From assembly GCF_002584985.1 (NCBI RefSeq), contig NZ_NUPZ01000041.1:14547-78546 (forward strand): 64,000 nt of DNA. The letters are read 5' to 3'. This DNA comes from Bacillus sp. AFS029637 (GTDB taxonomy: Bacteria; Bacillota; Bacilli; Bacillales; Bacillaceae_G). The notes below the pieces were generated by a model that ran no database searches, had not been told where the DNA came from, and saw nothing but the letters and a program-made list of their open reading frames with translations. The position numbers and the translations under genes were made by a program. The number at the start of each line of letters is the position of its first letter. The stretch's first letter is position 1. Below are positions 1 to 9,251 of this stretch, piece after piece.

Positions 1-425
1 GATTCTTTTTTACTTTTTATTAGGGGTAAGGTATTCTATGAGATTCATAGAAGCCTTATTACTTGTTATTATATAGAATATATTGGAATAAATGTTTAAA
101 ATTTTCATGATAATTATGAAAATTTTGTGAACTTTATGTTCTTTTTTGTATTTTTATTCTGCTAAGAGTCGTTAACCATTTTGAAATTTAACGAAAGTAA
201 GTTAGAGGGAAATATACACATAATAAGTCGCTTCGTATGGAATGGATAATGTCTGATGGATGAAAGTTTTACTTGAAGTGTATACTATTATCTATTTTTA
301 ATTGAAAAATTAAATTTGTTTGAATAATTATTCTACAGCTATATACCTAGACGCACATTCTTCGTATAATGGAGAAGTATGAATTTTGGACTTGTATTAA
401 TTTTACATATCGAGGTGGAAAAGCA
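1..425. other. Intergenic region upstream of the first kinase
   Basis: I see no convincing gene here. The stretch is very AT-rich. A hairpin at 27-58 pairs TAAGG with CCTTA and, inside it, TTCTATGA with TCATAGAA, but no T-run follows, so it is not a clear terminator. The end holds the ribosome binding site of the kinase (GAGGTGG at about 413-419). Confidence 0.6.
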
Positions 426-2165
426 ATGAATGCGCGGCTAAGGGAATTTATTGATGTGAGTACAATAGAAACCATGGCAGAACAATTTTATAAATTAACA
501 AACATATCACATCAACTTCTTGATGCTGAAAGAGTATGTATATTTTCATTTGGAATAAATGAAATGAAAATATGTAAACTTCCCAAAATTGAAATCCCCA
601 TTTTCTTATACAATCAATATTTAGGATCTTTTGTAGTATGGTGCCCAAAAAGTGAAATGTTCAATTGTCAAAAATACTTTGAAATGCTAGCAAACCTAAT
701 TTTAGATGGAGTAATAAAAGTATTTCAAAGTAAAAATGCAACGTTGCTCTCTCAAAAAGAGGAGGAGCTACATACAATTTTACAAAATATGCCTGTCATG
801 GTTGATGCACTTGATCATAATGGAGATTTTATTCTATGGAATCGTGAATGTGAAATTGTAACAGGTTATACTGCTGAAGAGATAATCGGGAATCCAAATG
901 CACTTCAATTATTGTATCCAGACCATAATTATCGTCACCGAATACAAAGTAAATTTTTGACTCGTGGAAAAAATTTTAGAGATTGGGAAATGCGTCTAAC
1001 ATGTAAAAATGGAGAAGTTAAAACAATCATGTGGTCAAATATATCAGAGCAGTTTCCTGTAACAGGATTCAGCTACTGGGCTGTTGGCGTAGATATTACA
1101 CATTTAAAAGCGATAGAAAAGCAGTTAAAACAACAAACATCTGAATTGGAATTAATTTTTAAAGCTTTACCCGATTTATGTTTCTTAACAGAAGATGATG
1201 GCACAATTATAGATTATAAAGCAGGATCTCCTACAAAATTTTACGTACCCGCAGAAGCTTTTATGGGGAAAAAGTTTTACGAAGTATTACCATCTCAAGT
1301 AGCGCAGCAATTTCAAGAAGCAATTCGTCAAGTGAAAGAAAAAGGAACAAATACAATTGTTGAATACCCACTTGCAATTAATGGAAGTATTAATTTCTTT
1401 GAAGCTAGATGCCTACCGTTATTGCATGATAAAATTATGATTATTGTACGCGATATTACAGAGCGAAAAAAGACAGAAGAATTACTAAATAAATCGGATA
1501 CATTAGCAGCAATTGGCCAATTAGCAGCGGGCGTAGCTCATGAAGTTAGAAACCCATTAACCGTAATTAAAGGATTTATACAGTTATTTCAAATCAATAA
1601 AGAAGATCAAGAAAAATATTTTGATCTTATGCTTTCGGAAATTGAAAGAATAGAAGCGATTCTCCAAGAGTTTTTGTCGATTGCAAAAACAGATGAAATA
1701 AATACGGAAAAGAAAAATATTTATCAAATATTTAAAAATGTCGTATCATTAATAAATACAAAAGCAATTATGACAAATATTCATGTGGAATTATATACAG
1801 ATTCCAAAGAGTTAATCATTGAGTGTTCAGAAAATCAACTGAAACAGGTATTTATTAACATTTTACAAAATTCAATTGAAGCTATGCCAGCTGGCGGAAA
1901 AATTTCAATTCATATAAAAAAAATCAATACTGAGGGCGTTATTATTCATGTAATAGATGAAGGAATCGGAATACCTGAAGAAAGAATTAAGAGATTAGGG
2001 GAGCCTTTTTATAGTACGAAAGAAAAAGGTACTGGTATTGGATTAATGTTAAGCTATAAAATTATTGAAAGTCATCAAGGGACAATAAGTATTATGAGTG
2101 AGGTTGGTGTCGGGACAACTGTAACGATTTACTTGCCAAAAATTCAGAGTAAACAATGTCTATAA
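426..2165 (+). CDS. PAS-domain sensor histidine kinase, orphan, sporulation type
   Basis: A cytosolic-looking sensor kinase of about 579 residues. An N-terminal segment of roughly 100 residues is followed by two PAS domains (about 110-235 and 240-350), then HisKA and HATPase_c. The phosphorylated histidine is His372 in VAHEVRNPLTVIKG. The N box (NSIEAMPAGG) and G boxes (DEGIGIPEERI, GTGIGL) are intact. The open frame extends to 369, but the ATG at 426 has the only good Shine-Dalgarno (GAGGTGGAAAAGC). No response regulator lies next to it, as is usual for the KinA-type kinases that feed Spo0F. By position and domains I take it as the counterpart of a B. anthracis sporulation kinase of the BA2636 type, from memory. 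A strong terminator follows. Confidence 0.85.
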   Translation: MNARLREFIDVSTIETMAEQFYKLTNISHQLLDAERVCIFSFGINEMKICKLPKIEIPIFLYNQYLGSFVVWCPKSEMFNCQKYFEMLANLILDGVIKVFQSKNATLLSQKEEELHTILQNMPVMVDALDHNGDFILWNRECEIVTGYTAEEIIGNPNALQLLYPDHNYRHRIQSKFLTRGKNFRDWEMRLTCKNGEVKTIMWSNISEQFPVTGFSYWAVGVDITHLKAIEKQLKQQTSELELIFKALPDLCFLTEDDGTIIDYKAGSPTKFYVPAEAFMGKKFYEVLPSQVAQQFQEAIRQVKEKGTNTIVEYPLAINGSINFFEARCLPLLHDKIMIIVRDITERKKTEELLNKSDTLAAIGQLAAGVAHEVRNPLTVIKGFIQLFQINKEDQEKYFDLMLSEIERIEAILQEFLSIAKTDEINTEKKNIYQIFKNVVSLINTKAIMTNIHVELYTDSKELIIECSENQLKQVFINILQNSIEAMPAGGKISIHIKKINTEGVIIHVIDEGIGIPEERIKRLGEPFYSTKEKGTGIGLMLSYKIIESHQGTISIMSEVGVGTTVTIYLPKIQSKQCL

Positions 2166-2220
2166 AATTGTGATGATAGCTGTATATCAATACAATCGAC
2201 TATTAACTCTTAAATTACTA

Positions 2221-2263
2221 AATACCCAATAACAAAAAGCTAAACTTTTTGTTATTGGGTATT
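2221..2263 (+). terminator. Terminator of the first kinase
   Basis: Near-perfect long hairpin: AATACCCAATAACAAAAAG at 2221-2239 pairs with its complement at 2245-2263 across the loop CTAAA, and runs into T residues. It closes the kinase gene. Confidence 0.85.
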
Positions 2264-2427
2264 TTTATGTTTGCTTTGGTAAACTTTACCTTTTCTTTAT
2301 CTTTGTTTTAATTTCAATTAAGTTTTTAGCGTTATATTAATATCCATACAAAGTAATGTATAGAAGTTGTACATTATTTTTAATCTAGAGGTACCGTTAT
2401 TATTCAAATCGCTAAAAGGAGGAGATT

Positions 2428-2995
2428 ATGACAAAGTGAAGAAACAAGAGAAAAAAAGGATCAGCCTGGTTTCTTATTAGATTATTCGATTGGACAATAT
2501 GATACGTATACACCACTTCAGCTTGCACACTATATATCAACTATCGCAAATGGCGGTTATCGAATGAAACCGCAAATTGTTCAAGAGATTAGAGAACAAA
2601 CCGTTCAAAAAGATGAAGTTGGTAAAGTAGTGCATTCAATAGAACCAGTCGTTTTAAATAAAGTAGATATGAAAGAGGAGTATATAAATCAAGTAAAAGA
2701 AGGATTTAGAAAGGTATTCCAAGAAGGGGATGGAACGGGAGTAAGAGCGTTCCAAAAAGCACCGTATAAACCAGCTGGTAAAACAGGGACCGCACAAACG
2801 GTATACGGTGGAGAAAGTGATATTGGGCGAAATGAGAAAGGCGATCGTAGAGAATGCTATAACTTAACATTAGCAGGATATGCCCCATATGATGATCCAG
2901 AAGTAGCATTTTCTATTGTTGTACCGTGGGTTATAAATGATAAATCTGGTATTAACTCTAATATTGGAAAAGAAGTTTTAGATGCTTATTTTTAA
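2428..2995 (+). pseudogene. Internally deleted penicillin-binding protein (transpeptidase) remnant
   Basis: The signals at the front are intact: Shine-Dalgarno AAAGGAGGAG (2415-2424), then ATG at 2428 or GTG at 2436. Both frames stop within a few codons. From about 2439 a different frame reads DQPGFLLDYSIGQYDTYTPL and continues into the C-terminal end of a class B PBP transpeptidase, including the KTGT box (GKTGTAQTV) and the final strand. An ATG at 2564 opens the last 143 codons but lacks a ribosome binding site and the SxxK and SxN motifs. Class B PBPs are normally 580-720 residues, so most of the gene was lost by an out-of-frame internal deletion joining the first codons to the last 185 or so. 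Confidence 0.8.
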
Positions 2996-3054
2996 TTAAA
3001 AAGTAAGCGATTAACTGGAGAAGCGACAAAAGTAGAGAATTGAAAAATGTGAAT

Positions 3055-3088
3055 CGTCTCAAGTATGTATAGAAACTAGAGACGTTTT
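3055..3088 (+). terminator. Terminator after the PBP remnant
   Basis: CGTCTC at 3055-3060 pairs with GAGACG at 3079-3084, with an inner AGT/ACT pairing, followed by TTTT. Its place fits the original 3' end of the PBP transcript. Confidence 0.55.
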
Positions 3089-3136
3089 AATATAGGAATA
3101 GATTAGAAAAGAGGCATAAAATAATTCTATTAACTA

Positions 3137-3165
3137 TTCACGTTTTATAAAATAAATCATATATT
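3137..3165 (+). promoter_or_regulatory. Sigma-A-like promoter of the small RNA candidate
   Basis: TTCACG (3137-3142), a 17-base spacer, then TATATT (3160-3165). It predicts a start near 3172, right at the 5' edge of the first hairpin of the RNA candidate. Neither hexamer is perfect. Confidence 0.45.
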
Positions 3166-3171
3166 GATAGC

Positions 3172-3255
3172 ATAGGACAAGCTGAAAAGCTTATCCTAAC
3201 CTCACAGAACACTCCTTATCACATCTAAGCATCTGCCTATGCAGATGCTTTTTTA
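3172..3255 (+). ncRNA. Candidate trans-acting small RNA, about 84 nt
   Basis: Located between the PBP remnant and the racemase, with no open frame in it. The 5' hairpin (3173-3198) has 11 pairs with one C/A mismatch and a GAAA tetraloop. The linker (3199-3227) appears unstructured and contains ACTCCTT at 3211-3217, a perfect anti-Shine-Dalgarno. The 3' hairpin (AGCATCTGC at 3228-3236, loop CTAT, GCAGATGCT at 3241-3249) is an intrinsic terminator with a run of Ts. Promoter, hairpin, exposed CU-rich linker and terminator together have the form of a bacterial antisense regulator. I do not recognise it as a named RNA. Confidence 0.5.
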
Positions 3256-3417
3256 TTGATAACCATTATTTATAAACATAACGTAGCAAGTGTTTTAGGA
3301 ATAATAGTTTTGTAATATAGTAATTGCAATTGTAATTGTAGTTGTAGTTGTGAATCCATAGTTAAATTAATAGTTTGGACAATATAAAAGCATAAAGGTT
3401 ACACTTGTATATTTTTA

Positions 3418-4101
3418 TTATCCAGCGAACTGCACAGCAGTATTTGCATGTAAAAAAGCAGTGTCAAAAACAGGAACAGTAAGATCATTTTGGGAAATGA
3501 GCAAAGGTATTTCAGTGCAGCCAAGTAGTATACCTTCTGCGCCGTTTTGAATTAATGAACTTGTAATTTGTAATAGTCTTTCTTTTGATGATTTTGAAAT
3601 AATTCCTTTACTTAATTCGTTTAATATAATGTGATGGATAAAAGTTCTTTCCTCTTCATTTGGAATGATTGTCTCAATGTTATAATTTGCTAGTCGTGAT
3701 GTATAGAAATCTTGTTCCATCGTTTGTTTCGTTCCTAGTAGTCCGATACGCTTTATATTTTGTTCTACCATTTCTTTAGCACTTACATCACCAATGTGAA
3801 GGAGTGGAATAGATATTGCATTTTCTACTTCTTCAGCAAATAAATGAACTGTATTTGAACACATCAATAAACATTCAGCCCCAGATTTTTCAACCTTTTT
3901 TGCAACTGTCACTAATTCATTTTTCACTTCTTCATATTGGTGGTTTTGTAATAAAGTAGTTACTTCACCAAAGTCCATACTATATAAAACGAGCTTCGCA
4001 TTTTGATCATATTGAGAAAGTGTAAGTGTATTAATATGTTTATAGTATAGTGAGGTAGATTCCCAACTTAGTCCACCAATTAAACCAATTACTTTCATCA
4101 T
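3418..4101 (-). CDS. Aspartate/glutamate racemase family protein
   Basis: PLP-independent amino acid racemase of the Asp/Glu/hydantoin superfamily, 228 residues, cytosolic. It opens with KVIGLIGGLSWESTSLYYKH, the usual start of aspartate racemases (YgeA/RacX type). The two catalytic cysteines are seen in MCSNTVHLF and LGCTEIPLL. The open frame runs on to 4233, but the start at 4101 has a good ribosome binding site (GGGAGGAATAT) and the extension overlaps the S-box promoter on the other strand, so I reject it. RacX-type enzymes make non-canonical D-amino acids for the cell wall or biofilm; the substrate here cannot be read from sequence. Monocistronic. Confidence 0.85.
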   Translation of the reverse strand: MMKVIGLIGGLSWESTSLYYKHINTLTLSQYDQNAKLVLYSMDFGEVTTLLQNHQYEEVKNELVTVAKKVEKSGAECLLMCSNTVHLFAEEVENAISIPLLHIGDVSAKEMVEQNIKRIGLLGTKQTMEQDFYTSRLANYNIETIIPNEEERTFIHHIILNELSKGIISKSSKERLLQITSSLIQNGAEGILLGCTEIPLLISQNDLTVPVFDTAFLHANTAVQFAG

Positions 4102-4207
4102 ATATTCCTCCCGTAACAATTTTGAATTCATTATTTCATAATTCCGATAAGAATACAATGATATAAATAATCTATTTAACGAAAAATAAAAAATAATTAG
4201 AAAAGTA

Positions 4208-4236
4208 TTGAATTTTTTCTTTCTTAGTGCCATAAT
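4208..4236 (+). promoter_or_regulatory. Promoter of the S-box leader
   Basis: TTGAAT (4208-4213), 17-base spacer, CATAAT (4231-4236), giving a start near 4243, about a dozen bases before the SAM riboswitch aptamer. Confidence 0.55.
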
Positions 4237-4254
4237 ACGAATTACAAATTAATA

Positions 4255-4418
4255 CTTATCCAGAGAGGTGGAGGGAACGGCCCTAAGAAACCTCAGCAAC
4301 CCCTATGTAAATTCATAGGAAGGTGCTAACTCCGCAGAGGACACGATGTGTTTTTTGAAAGATAAGAGGATTCTTGAACGTGAAAGAAAATGACCTCTTA
4401 TGTAAGAGGTCATTTTTT
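4255..4418 (+). ncRNA. SAM-I (S-box) riboswitch with terminator
   Basis: Typical S-box core: CAGAGAGGTGGAGGGAACGG (4261-4280), then CCCTAAGAAACCTCAGCAACC, then AAGGTGCTAACTCCGCAGAG and TTGAAAGATAAGAG. P1 pairs CTTATC (4255-4260) with GATAAG (4361-4366). The switch is visible: ATAAGAGG (4362-4369) can pair either in P1 or with CCTCTTAT (4394-4401), the 5' arm of the terminator. SAM binding holds P1 and lets the terminator form, so downstream genes are off when SAM is plentiful. It governs the ECF transporter operon at 4508-7560, which ties that transporter to methionine or another sulphur metabolite. Confidence 0.93.
4391..4418 (+). terminator. S-box expression platform terminator
   Basis: TGACCTCTTA (4391-4400) and TAAGAGGTCA (4403-4412) form the hairpin, followed by six Ts. 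Its 5' arm is the one that competes for the antiterminator. Confidence 0.88.
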
Positions 4419-4489
4419 GTTGTATAGAAAGGGAGTGTCGATGCATAATTCGTTTTTTAAACAAATATAGAGTAATTAAAGCTGACTAA

Positions 4490-5056
<567 letters not shown>

Positions 5057-5066
5057 GGATGTTAAT

Positions 5067-6767
5067 ATGCGACCGATTATTTCTTTTGAACAATTTAACT
5101 TTCAATACAGGCATGCCGCACAGCCTACGTTGAAAGATATTACGTTTCATATATACCCTGGGGAGAAAGTATTAATTGCTGGACGAAGCGGTTCAGGAAA
5201 GTCCACATTAGCTCATTGTATTAATGGGCTAATCCCATTTTCATATGAAGGGATTAGTACGGGAAATATTTCAATTGCTGGTAAAGATCCGAGGGAAGGC
5301 AGTATTTTTGAGCAGAGTAAACATGTAGGCACAATTTTGCAAGATCAAGACTCTCAATTTATTGGTCTAACAGTAGAGGAGGATGTAGCTTTTTATTTAG
5401 AAAATGAATGTGTACATCAAGATGATATGAAAAAGATTGTTTCGGACTCATTAAGAAAGGTGAAGATGCATACTTCTCATAAACAAAGACCACATGAATT
5501 GTCAGGGGGTCAAAAGCAAACCGTTTCTCTAGCAGGTCTGTTAACAACAAATGCCGATATATTATTGTTCGATGAACCGTTAGCAAACTTAGATCCACTA
5601 AGCAGCCTACATACGACCGAACTTATTAAAGATATACATAAACAATATAATAAAACAATTGTAATTATTGAACATCGAATAGAAGAAATTTTAAATTTGG
5701 ATTTAGATAAAATTATTTTAATTGATGAAGGTGTAGTTGTTGCGATAGGGACACCGGAAGAGATTTTAGCGTCAAATATATTACCACACATCGGCTTAAG
5801 AGAGCCTATTTACATCGAAGCATTAAAGAGATTGCATTGTGATAGAAAAAATGACTTAATATATCCAATTGAAAATCTGCAAAAGGAAAGGATTAATAGC
5901 GTTATAAATGAGTGGATGAACAAGCAAGTTATATTAAAACGTAATACTAAAAATAAGGAATTACTTAAAGTGGATAATTTATCATTTTCATACCCTAACA
6001 ATCAAAAAGTATTAAAAAATGTGAATCTCTCAATATATGAAGGAGAAATTGTAACGTTTTTGGGCCATAATGGAGCTGGGAAATCAACATTAGCTCATAG
6101 TCTAATTGGTATAAACAAAGTAAAAAATGGAGAAATTTTGTTAGATGGAATACCGATTAACTCTTGGTCTATTCGCAAACGTGGGGAGAGTATATGTTAT
6201 GTGATGCAAAACCCAAATCATATGATTACACAACCAACTGTTTTAGAAGAAGTTGTATTTACTTTAAAAATAAAAAATTTTTCAAAGGAAGAAATTAAGA
6301 ATAGAGCAGAAGAAACGTTAAAAATTTGTGGTTTATATCCATTTCGGAATTGGCCAATTCAGGCGCTAAGCTACGGACAAAAGAAGAGATTAACTATTGC
6401 AACTGTACTAACAATGAATCCAAAACTAATCATATTAGATGAACCGACAGCTGGACAAGATTATTACCATTATAAACAGTTCATGTCGTTTATTAGAAAA
6501 TTAGCTAAAAAAGGAATCTCATTTATTTTTATCACGCACGATATGAATCTAGCATTAGAATATGGAGACCGAGCGATAGTACTACATGAAGGAGAAATAA
6601 TTGCAGATAATACTGTGTCCGCTGTATTAGGAAATCAAGAAATACTACAAAGAGCTAACTTAAGAGAAAGTTCTTTATTCAAGCTTGTTACATTTAGCGG
6701 AGTTTCATGTCCAGAAAAGTTTATAGAACTTTATTTCGACGATAATAGGAGGGGGGAAGGTGCATAG
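5067..6767 (+). CDS. ECF transporter double ATP-binding protein
   Basis: Two ABC ATPase domains in one chain of about 566 residues, forming both nucleotide-binding subunits of the ECF transporter. Domain 1: Walker A GRSGSGKST, signature LSGGQKQ, Walker B ILLFDEP. Domain 2: Walker A GHNGAGKST, signature LSYGQKKR, Walker B LIILDEP, with a switch histidine in FIFITHDM. A TTG seven codons upstream (5046) is open, but ATG 5067 has the better spacing from TAGGGATG. The gene starts 10 bases after the S component stop and overlaps the next gene by 8 bases, so the three are co-translated. The fused ATPase is usual in UPF0397-linked systems. Confidence 0.92.
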   Translation: MRPIISFEQFNFQYRHAAQPTLKDITFHIYPGEKVLIAGRSGSGKSTLAHCINGLIPFSYEGISTGNISIAGKDPREGSIFEQSKHVGTILQDQDSQFIGLTVEEDVAFYLENECVHQDDMKKIVSDSLRKVKMHTSHKQRPHELSGGQKQTVSLAGLLTTNADILLFDEPLANLDPLSSLHTTELIKDIHKQYNKTIVIIEHRIEEILNLDLDKIILIDEGVVVAIGTPEEILASNILPHIGLREPIYIEALKRLHCDRKNDLIYPIENLQKERINSVINEWMNKQVILKRNTKNKELLKVDNLSFSYPNNQKVLKNVNLSIYEGEIVTFLGHNGAGKSTLAHSLIGINKVKNGEILLDGIPINSWSIRKRGESICYVMQNPNHMITQPTVLEEVVFTLKIKNFSKEEIKNRAEETLKICGLYPFRNWPIQALSYGQKKRLTIATVLTMNPKLIILDEPTAGQDYYHYKQFMSFIRKLAKKGISFIFITHDMNLALEYGDRAIVLHEGEIIADNTVSAVLGNQEILQRANLRESSLFKLVTFSGVSCPEKFIELYFDDNRRGEGA

Positions 6768-7560
6768 TACATTTTTTCATCGTATGGATGGAGCAGTGAA
6801 ATTGTTTTTATTTATTTTTTGTATGACGCTTACTTTTTTATTTTTTGATTTTCGTATATTGCTAGTTTTATTTTTTATTGGGTGTATTGGACTTTTACTT
6901 TCTAAAATTCCACTTCGTAAAATTTTAATTGTTTTTAGTGTTATATTTACATTTAGTTTATTAAACTCTGTTATGATTTTATTTATTACACCAACCCATG
7001 GATCTGAATTAACCGGATCATATACTTCGTTTATATATATTGGTTATGCGACAATTACATATGAAACATTATTTTATGCGGCTACGCTTTCATTAAAGTA
7101 TTTTACGTTATTACCTTTTACACTCCTCTTTATTTATACGACAGATCCAAGTGAATTTGTGAGTAGCTTAAGTAAACTTGGCATTCATTATAAAATTACA
7201 TATGCAATAAATATTGCATTACGTTACATACCTGATATTCAGTCTGAATATCAAGTTATTAAGCATGCACAAGAAGTGAGAGGAGTAGCTTTCGAAAAAG
7301 GAGAAGCAAGTTTATGGATTCGCATGAAAAATCGTATTTTAATTTTCTGGCCTCTAATTATTCATTCGCTAGAAAGAATCGATACGGTTTCAAATGCAAT
7401 GGATTTAAGAGGATTTGGAAAGAAGGATAAACGTACGTGGTTCTATACAAAAAAAGCAACAGCTTGGGATTTTATCGCTTTATTTATAGGTGTCTTCGTT
7501 TTAATTTTTGCAGTCTATTTAAAATTACATGTATTTCAAGACTTTTGGTATCCATTTTAA
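6760..7560 (+). CDS. ECF transporter transmembrane (T) component
   Basis: EcfT-type membrane protein of 266 residues with about five transmembrane helices. The coupling-helix signature of CbiQ/EcfT proteins is recognisable as AQEVRGVAFEKG and, later, AMDLRGFGKKDKR (the Ala-Arg-Gly type motif). GTG start at 6760 behind a strong AGGAGGGGGGAAG; it overlaps the ATPase stop by 8 bases. It completes the S-box operon and is followed at once by a terminator. Confidence 0.9.
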   Translation: MHSTFFHRMDGAVKLFLFIFCMTLTFLFFDFRILLVLFFIGCIGLLLSKIPLRKILIVFSVIFTFSLLNSVMILFITPTHGSELTGSYTSFIYIGYATITYETLFYAATLSLKYFTLLPFTLLFIYTTDPSEFVSSLSKLGIHYKITYAINIALRYIPDIQSEYQVIKHAQEVRGVAFEKGEASLWIRMKNRILIFWPLIIHSLERIDTVSNAMDLRGFGKKDKRTWFYTKKATAWDFIALFIGVFVLIFAVYLKLHVFQDFWYPF

Positions 7561-7583
7561 AGCACTCTCAAAGGAGTGCTTTT
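7560..7583 (+). terminator. Terminator of the ECF operon
   Basis: AAGCACTC (7560-7567) pairs with GAGTGCTT (7573-7580), followed by Ts. It begins at the stop codon of the T component. Confidence 0.8.
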
Positions 7584-7694
7584 ACTTATTTTATGCAGAC
7601 ATGCTCAAAAAAGGGATATTTACATAATGTATAATACGAACCAGTTAAAATGATCAACTACCTATTAGTTTTCAAACCAAAAGGAGGAGAAAAT

Positions 7695-7802
7695 ATGAGT
7701 CACGGTGGTTCTTGTGGTTTTGGTGGAGGTTTCGCTTTATTAGTTGTGTTGTTTATTTTATTAATTATTGTTGGATGCAGCTGTTGGGGCGGAGGATATT
7801 AA
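7695..7802 (+). CDS. YjcZ family small sporulation membrane protein
   Basis: A 35-residue protein: a Gly/Cys-rich N terminus ([12 protein letters not shown]), one hydrophobic helix ([14 protein letters not shown]) and a short CSCWGGGY tail. This glycine-rich, single-helix plan is that of the YjcZ family, small proteins made during Bacillus sporulation. ATG 7695 follows AAGGAGGAG at good distance. It stands alone between two terminators. Upstream, CATAATGTA near 7623 could be a mother-cell sigma -10 element, but that is only a suggestion. Confidence 0.85.
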   Translation: MSHGGSCGFGGGFALLVVLFILLIIVGCSCWGGGY

Positions 7803-7868
7803 TTTTTAATTAGTATTCGCTAATGTAAACTAAAAAAACATAGTAGATACTTATGTATCGAAACAAAG

Positions 7869-7896
7869 AAAAAAGGAGCTATTATGCTCCTTTTTT
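7869..7896. terminator. Bidirectional terminator between YjcZ and kinase genes
   Basis: AAAAAAGGAGC, loop TATTAT, GCTCCTTTTTT. The A-run on one side and T-run on the other let it serve both the rightward small gene and the leftward kinase gene. Confidence 0.85.
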
Positions 7897-7903
7897 ACTT
7901 GTT

Positions 7904-9163
7904 TTAAGATGGATTTTCGTTATGTTTTGGAAAAGTAATCATTAATGTTGTACCTTTATTAATAACGCTTCGAATTTTTAAAGTACCTTGCATCGTTTCG
8001 ATAATCTTAACAGCAACCATCGTACCTAAACCTGTACCTTTCGTTTTCGTACTAAAATATGGTTCACCAAATCGATTTATTTGCTCTTGTGACATTCCAA
8101 CTCCGCTATCCTCAATTCGTATTATAACTTTATTATTACTAATAGAAGAGGAAATATGTAAGGTACCACCATCAGGCATGGCTTCAATAGCATTTTTTAT
8201 TAAGTTTAAAAAACATTGTTGAAAGTGCTGCTTATTACCAACAATTGTTGCCTTAGCGAAGTCTTTTGTAATATGTATTGTATTCATATTACATAATGGC
8301 AATATCATATTAATAACTCGATTTAACTCTTGTTCTACTGAAATATAATCTAGTTTTTCTGATGCGGGTTTAGCAAACGTTAAATAATCATCAATTATTA
8401 CTTGGGCTCGATTTAACTCTTCGAGTATATGTTCAATATATTTGTCTCTTGATTCTGGAGTTAAATCTGGTGTTTTTAAAAGTTGTGTAAATCCTTTTAC
8501 GACAGTTAAGGGATTTCTTACTTCGTGTGATATACTAGCAGCTAGTTGGCTAACAATCTCCATTTTTTCCATCTTAATCAACTTCGAGCGCATATATACT
8601 GCATCTTTTAGCACTTCATTAAAATAAACAATAAATAGCATCAAAGTAGTTGGTAATATTATAAAATAAATAATATACAAATTATTTACTTCAAAGTCTG
8701 ATAAAGTTAATACAATCACAGTTGTAAATATTGCTAGGAAAAAAGTTAAAAACATAGAAAAAGCTACTTTAACTTTTCTATTATATGCATTAAATTTTGC
8801 AGATGCGAAAGCTGTAATTATGAACATTGTGCCGTAAACAATGACAGTTAACATGTTAAATCCATAAAATGCAAATCTTGTAATTAATAAAATAATAAAC
8901 AATATGATACCGACAGGGAATCCACCATAAAGTGTGCCTATTAAAACTGGAATTTGCCTTAAATCATGAATACAATTCTCATCCATATAGATAGGATAAC
9001 GCATACATAAAATAAGTGGGATAATCGTACAAACAGTAATAAGTAGTGTTCTATATTTCTTTAAATAGTGCCCATTATCATATATAAAATAAAAAACAAA
9101 TATACTACTTAAAATGTATAGAAGATTATTTAATACGTTTTGATTAATATAAACAAAGTTCAT
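7904..9163 (-). CDS. Membrane sensor histidine kinase with LytS/YhcK-type 5TM sensor, orphan
   Basis: About 420 residues. The N-terminal 190 hold five or six membrane helices of the 5TMR-LYT type, with the typical DLRQIPVLIGTLYGGFPVG segment. HisKA follows with His213 in SISHEVRNPLTVVKG; then HATPase_c with NAIEAMPDGG, DSGVGMSQEQI and GTGLGTMV. The kinase core closely resembles that of the kinase at 426-2165. The open frame starts at 9211, but the ATG at 9163 has a ribosome binding site (CGAGGC) and the upper one does not. No partner regulator is adjacent, so it probably feeds the sporulation phosphorelay, like KinB-type kinases. I think it corresponds to B. anthracis BA2644, from memory. Confidence 0.85.
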   Translation of the reverse strand: MNFVYINQNVLNNLLYILSSIFVFYFIYDNGHYLKKYRTLLITVCTIIPLILCMRYPIYMDENCIHDLRQIPVLIGTLYGGFPVGIILFIILLITRFAFYGFNMLTVIVYGTMFIITAFASAKFNAYNRKVKVAFSMFLTFFLAIFTTVIVLTLSDFEVNNLYIIYFIILPTTLMLFIVYFNEVLKDAVYMRSKLIKMEKMEIVSQLAASISHEVRNPLTVVKGFTQLLKTPDLTPESRDKYIEHILEELNRAQVIIDDYLTFAKPASEKLDYISVEQELNRVINMILPLCNMNTIHITKDFAKATIVGNKQHFQQCFLNLIKNAIEAMPDGGTLHISSSISNNKVIIRIEDSGVGMSQEQINRFGEPYFSTKTKGTGLGTMVAVKIIETMQGTLKIRSVINKGTTLMITFPKHNENPS

Positions 9164-9251
9164 AATATTTGCCTCGTTATTCTGAATTTCTATTTCATCT
9201 GTATTATACATGATAACAGTATAAACTATATATTAGTTTGAAAATATGTAG

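Noticed and set aside
448-648. 66-codon leftward frame inside the first kinase
   Set aside because: It is antisense to a strong PAS kinase frame, has no ribosome binding site and no family pattern.
4102-4233. N-terminal extension of the racemase (44 more codons)
   Set aside because: It lacks a ribosome site, is low-complexity and overlaps the S-box promoter; homologues start at MKVIGLIGG.
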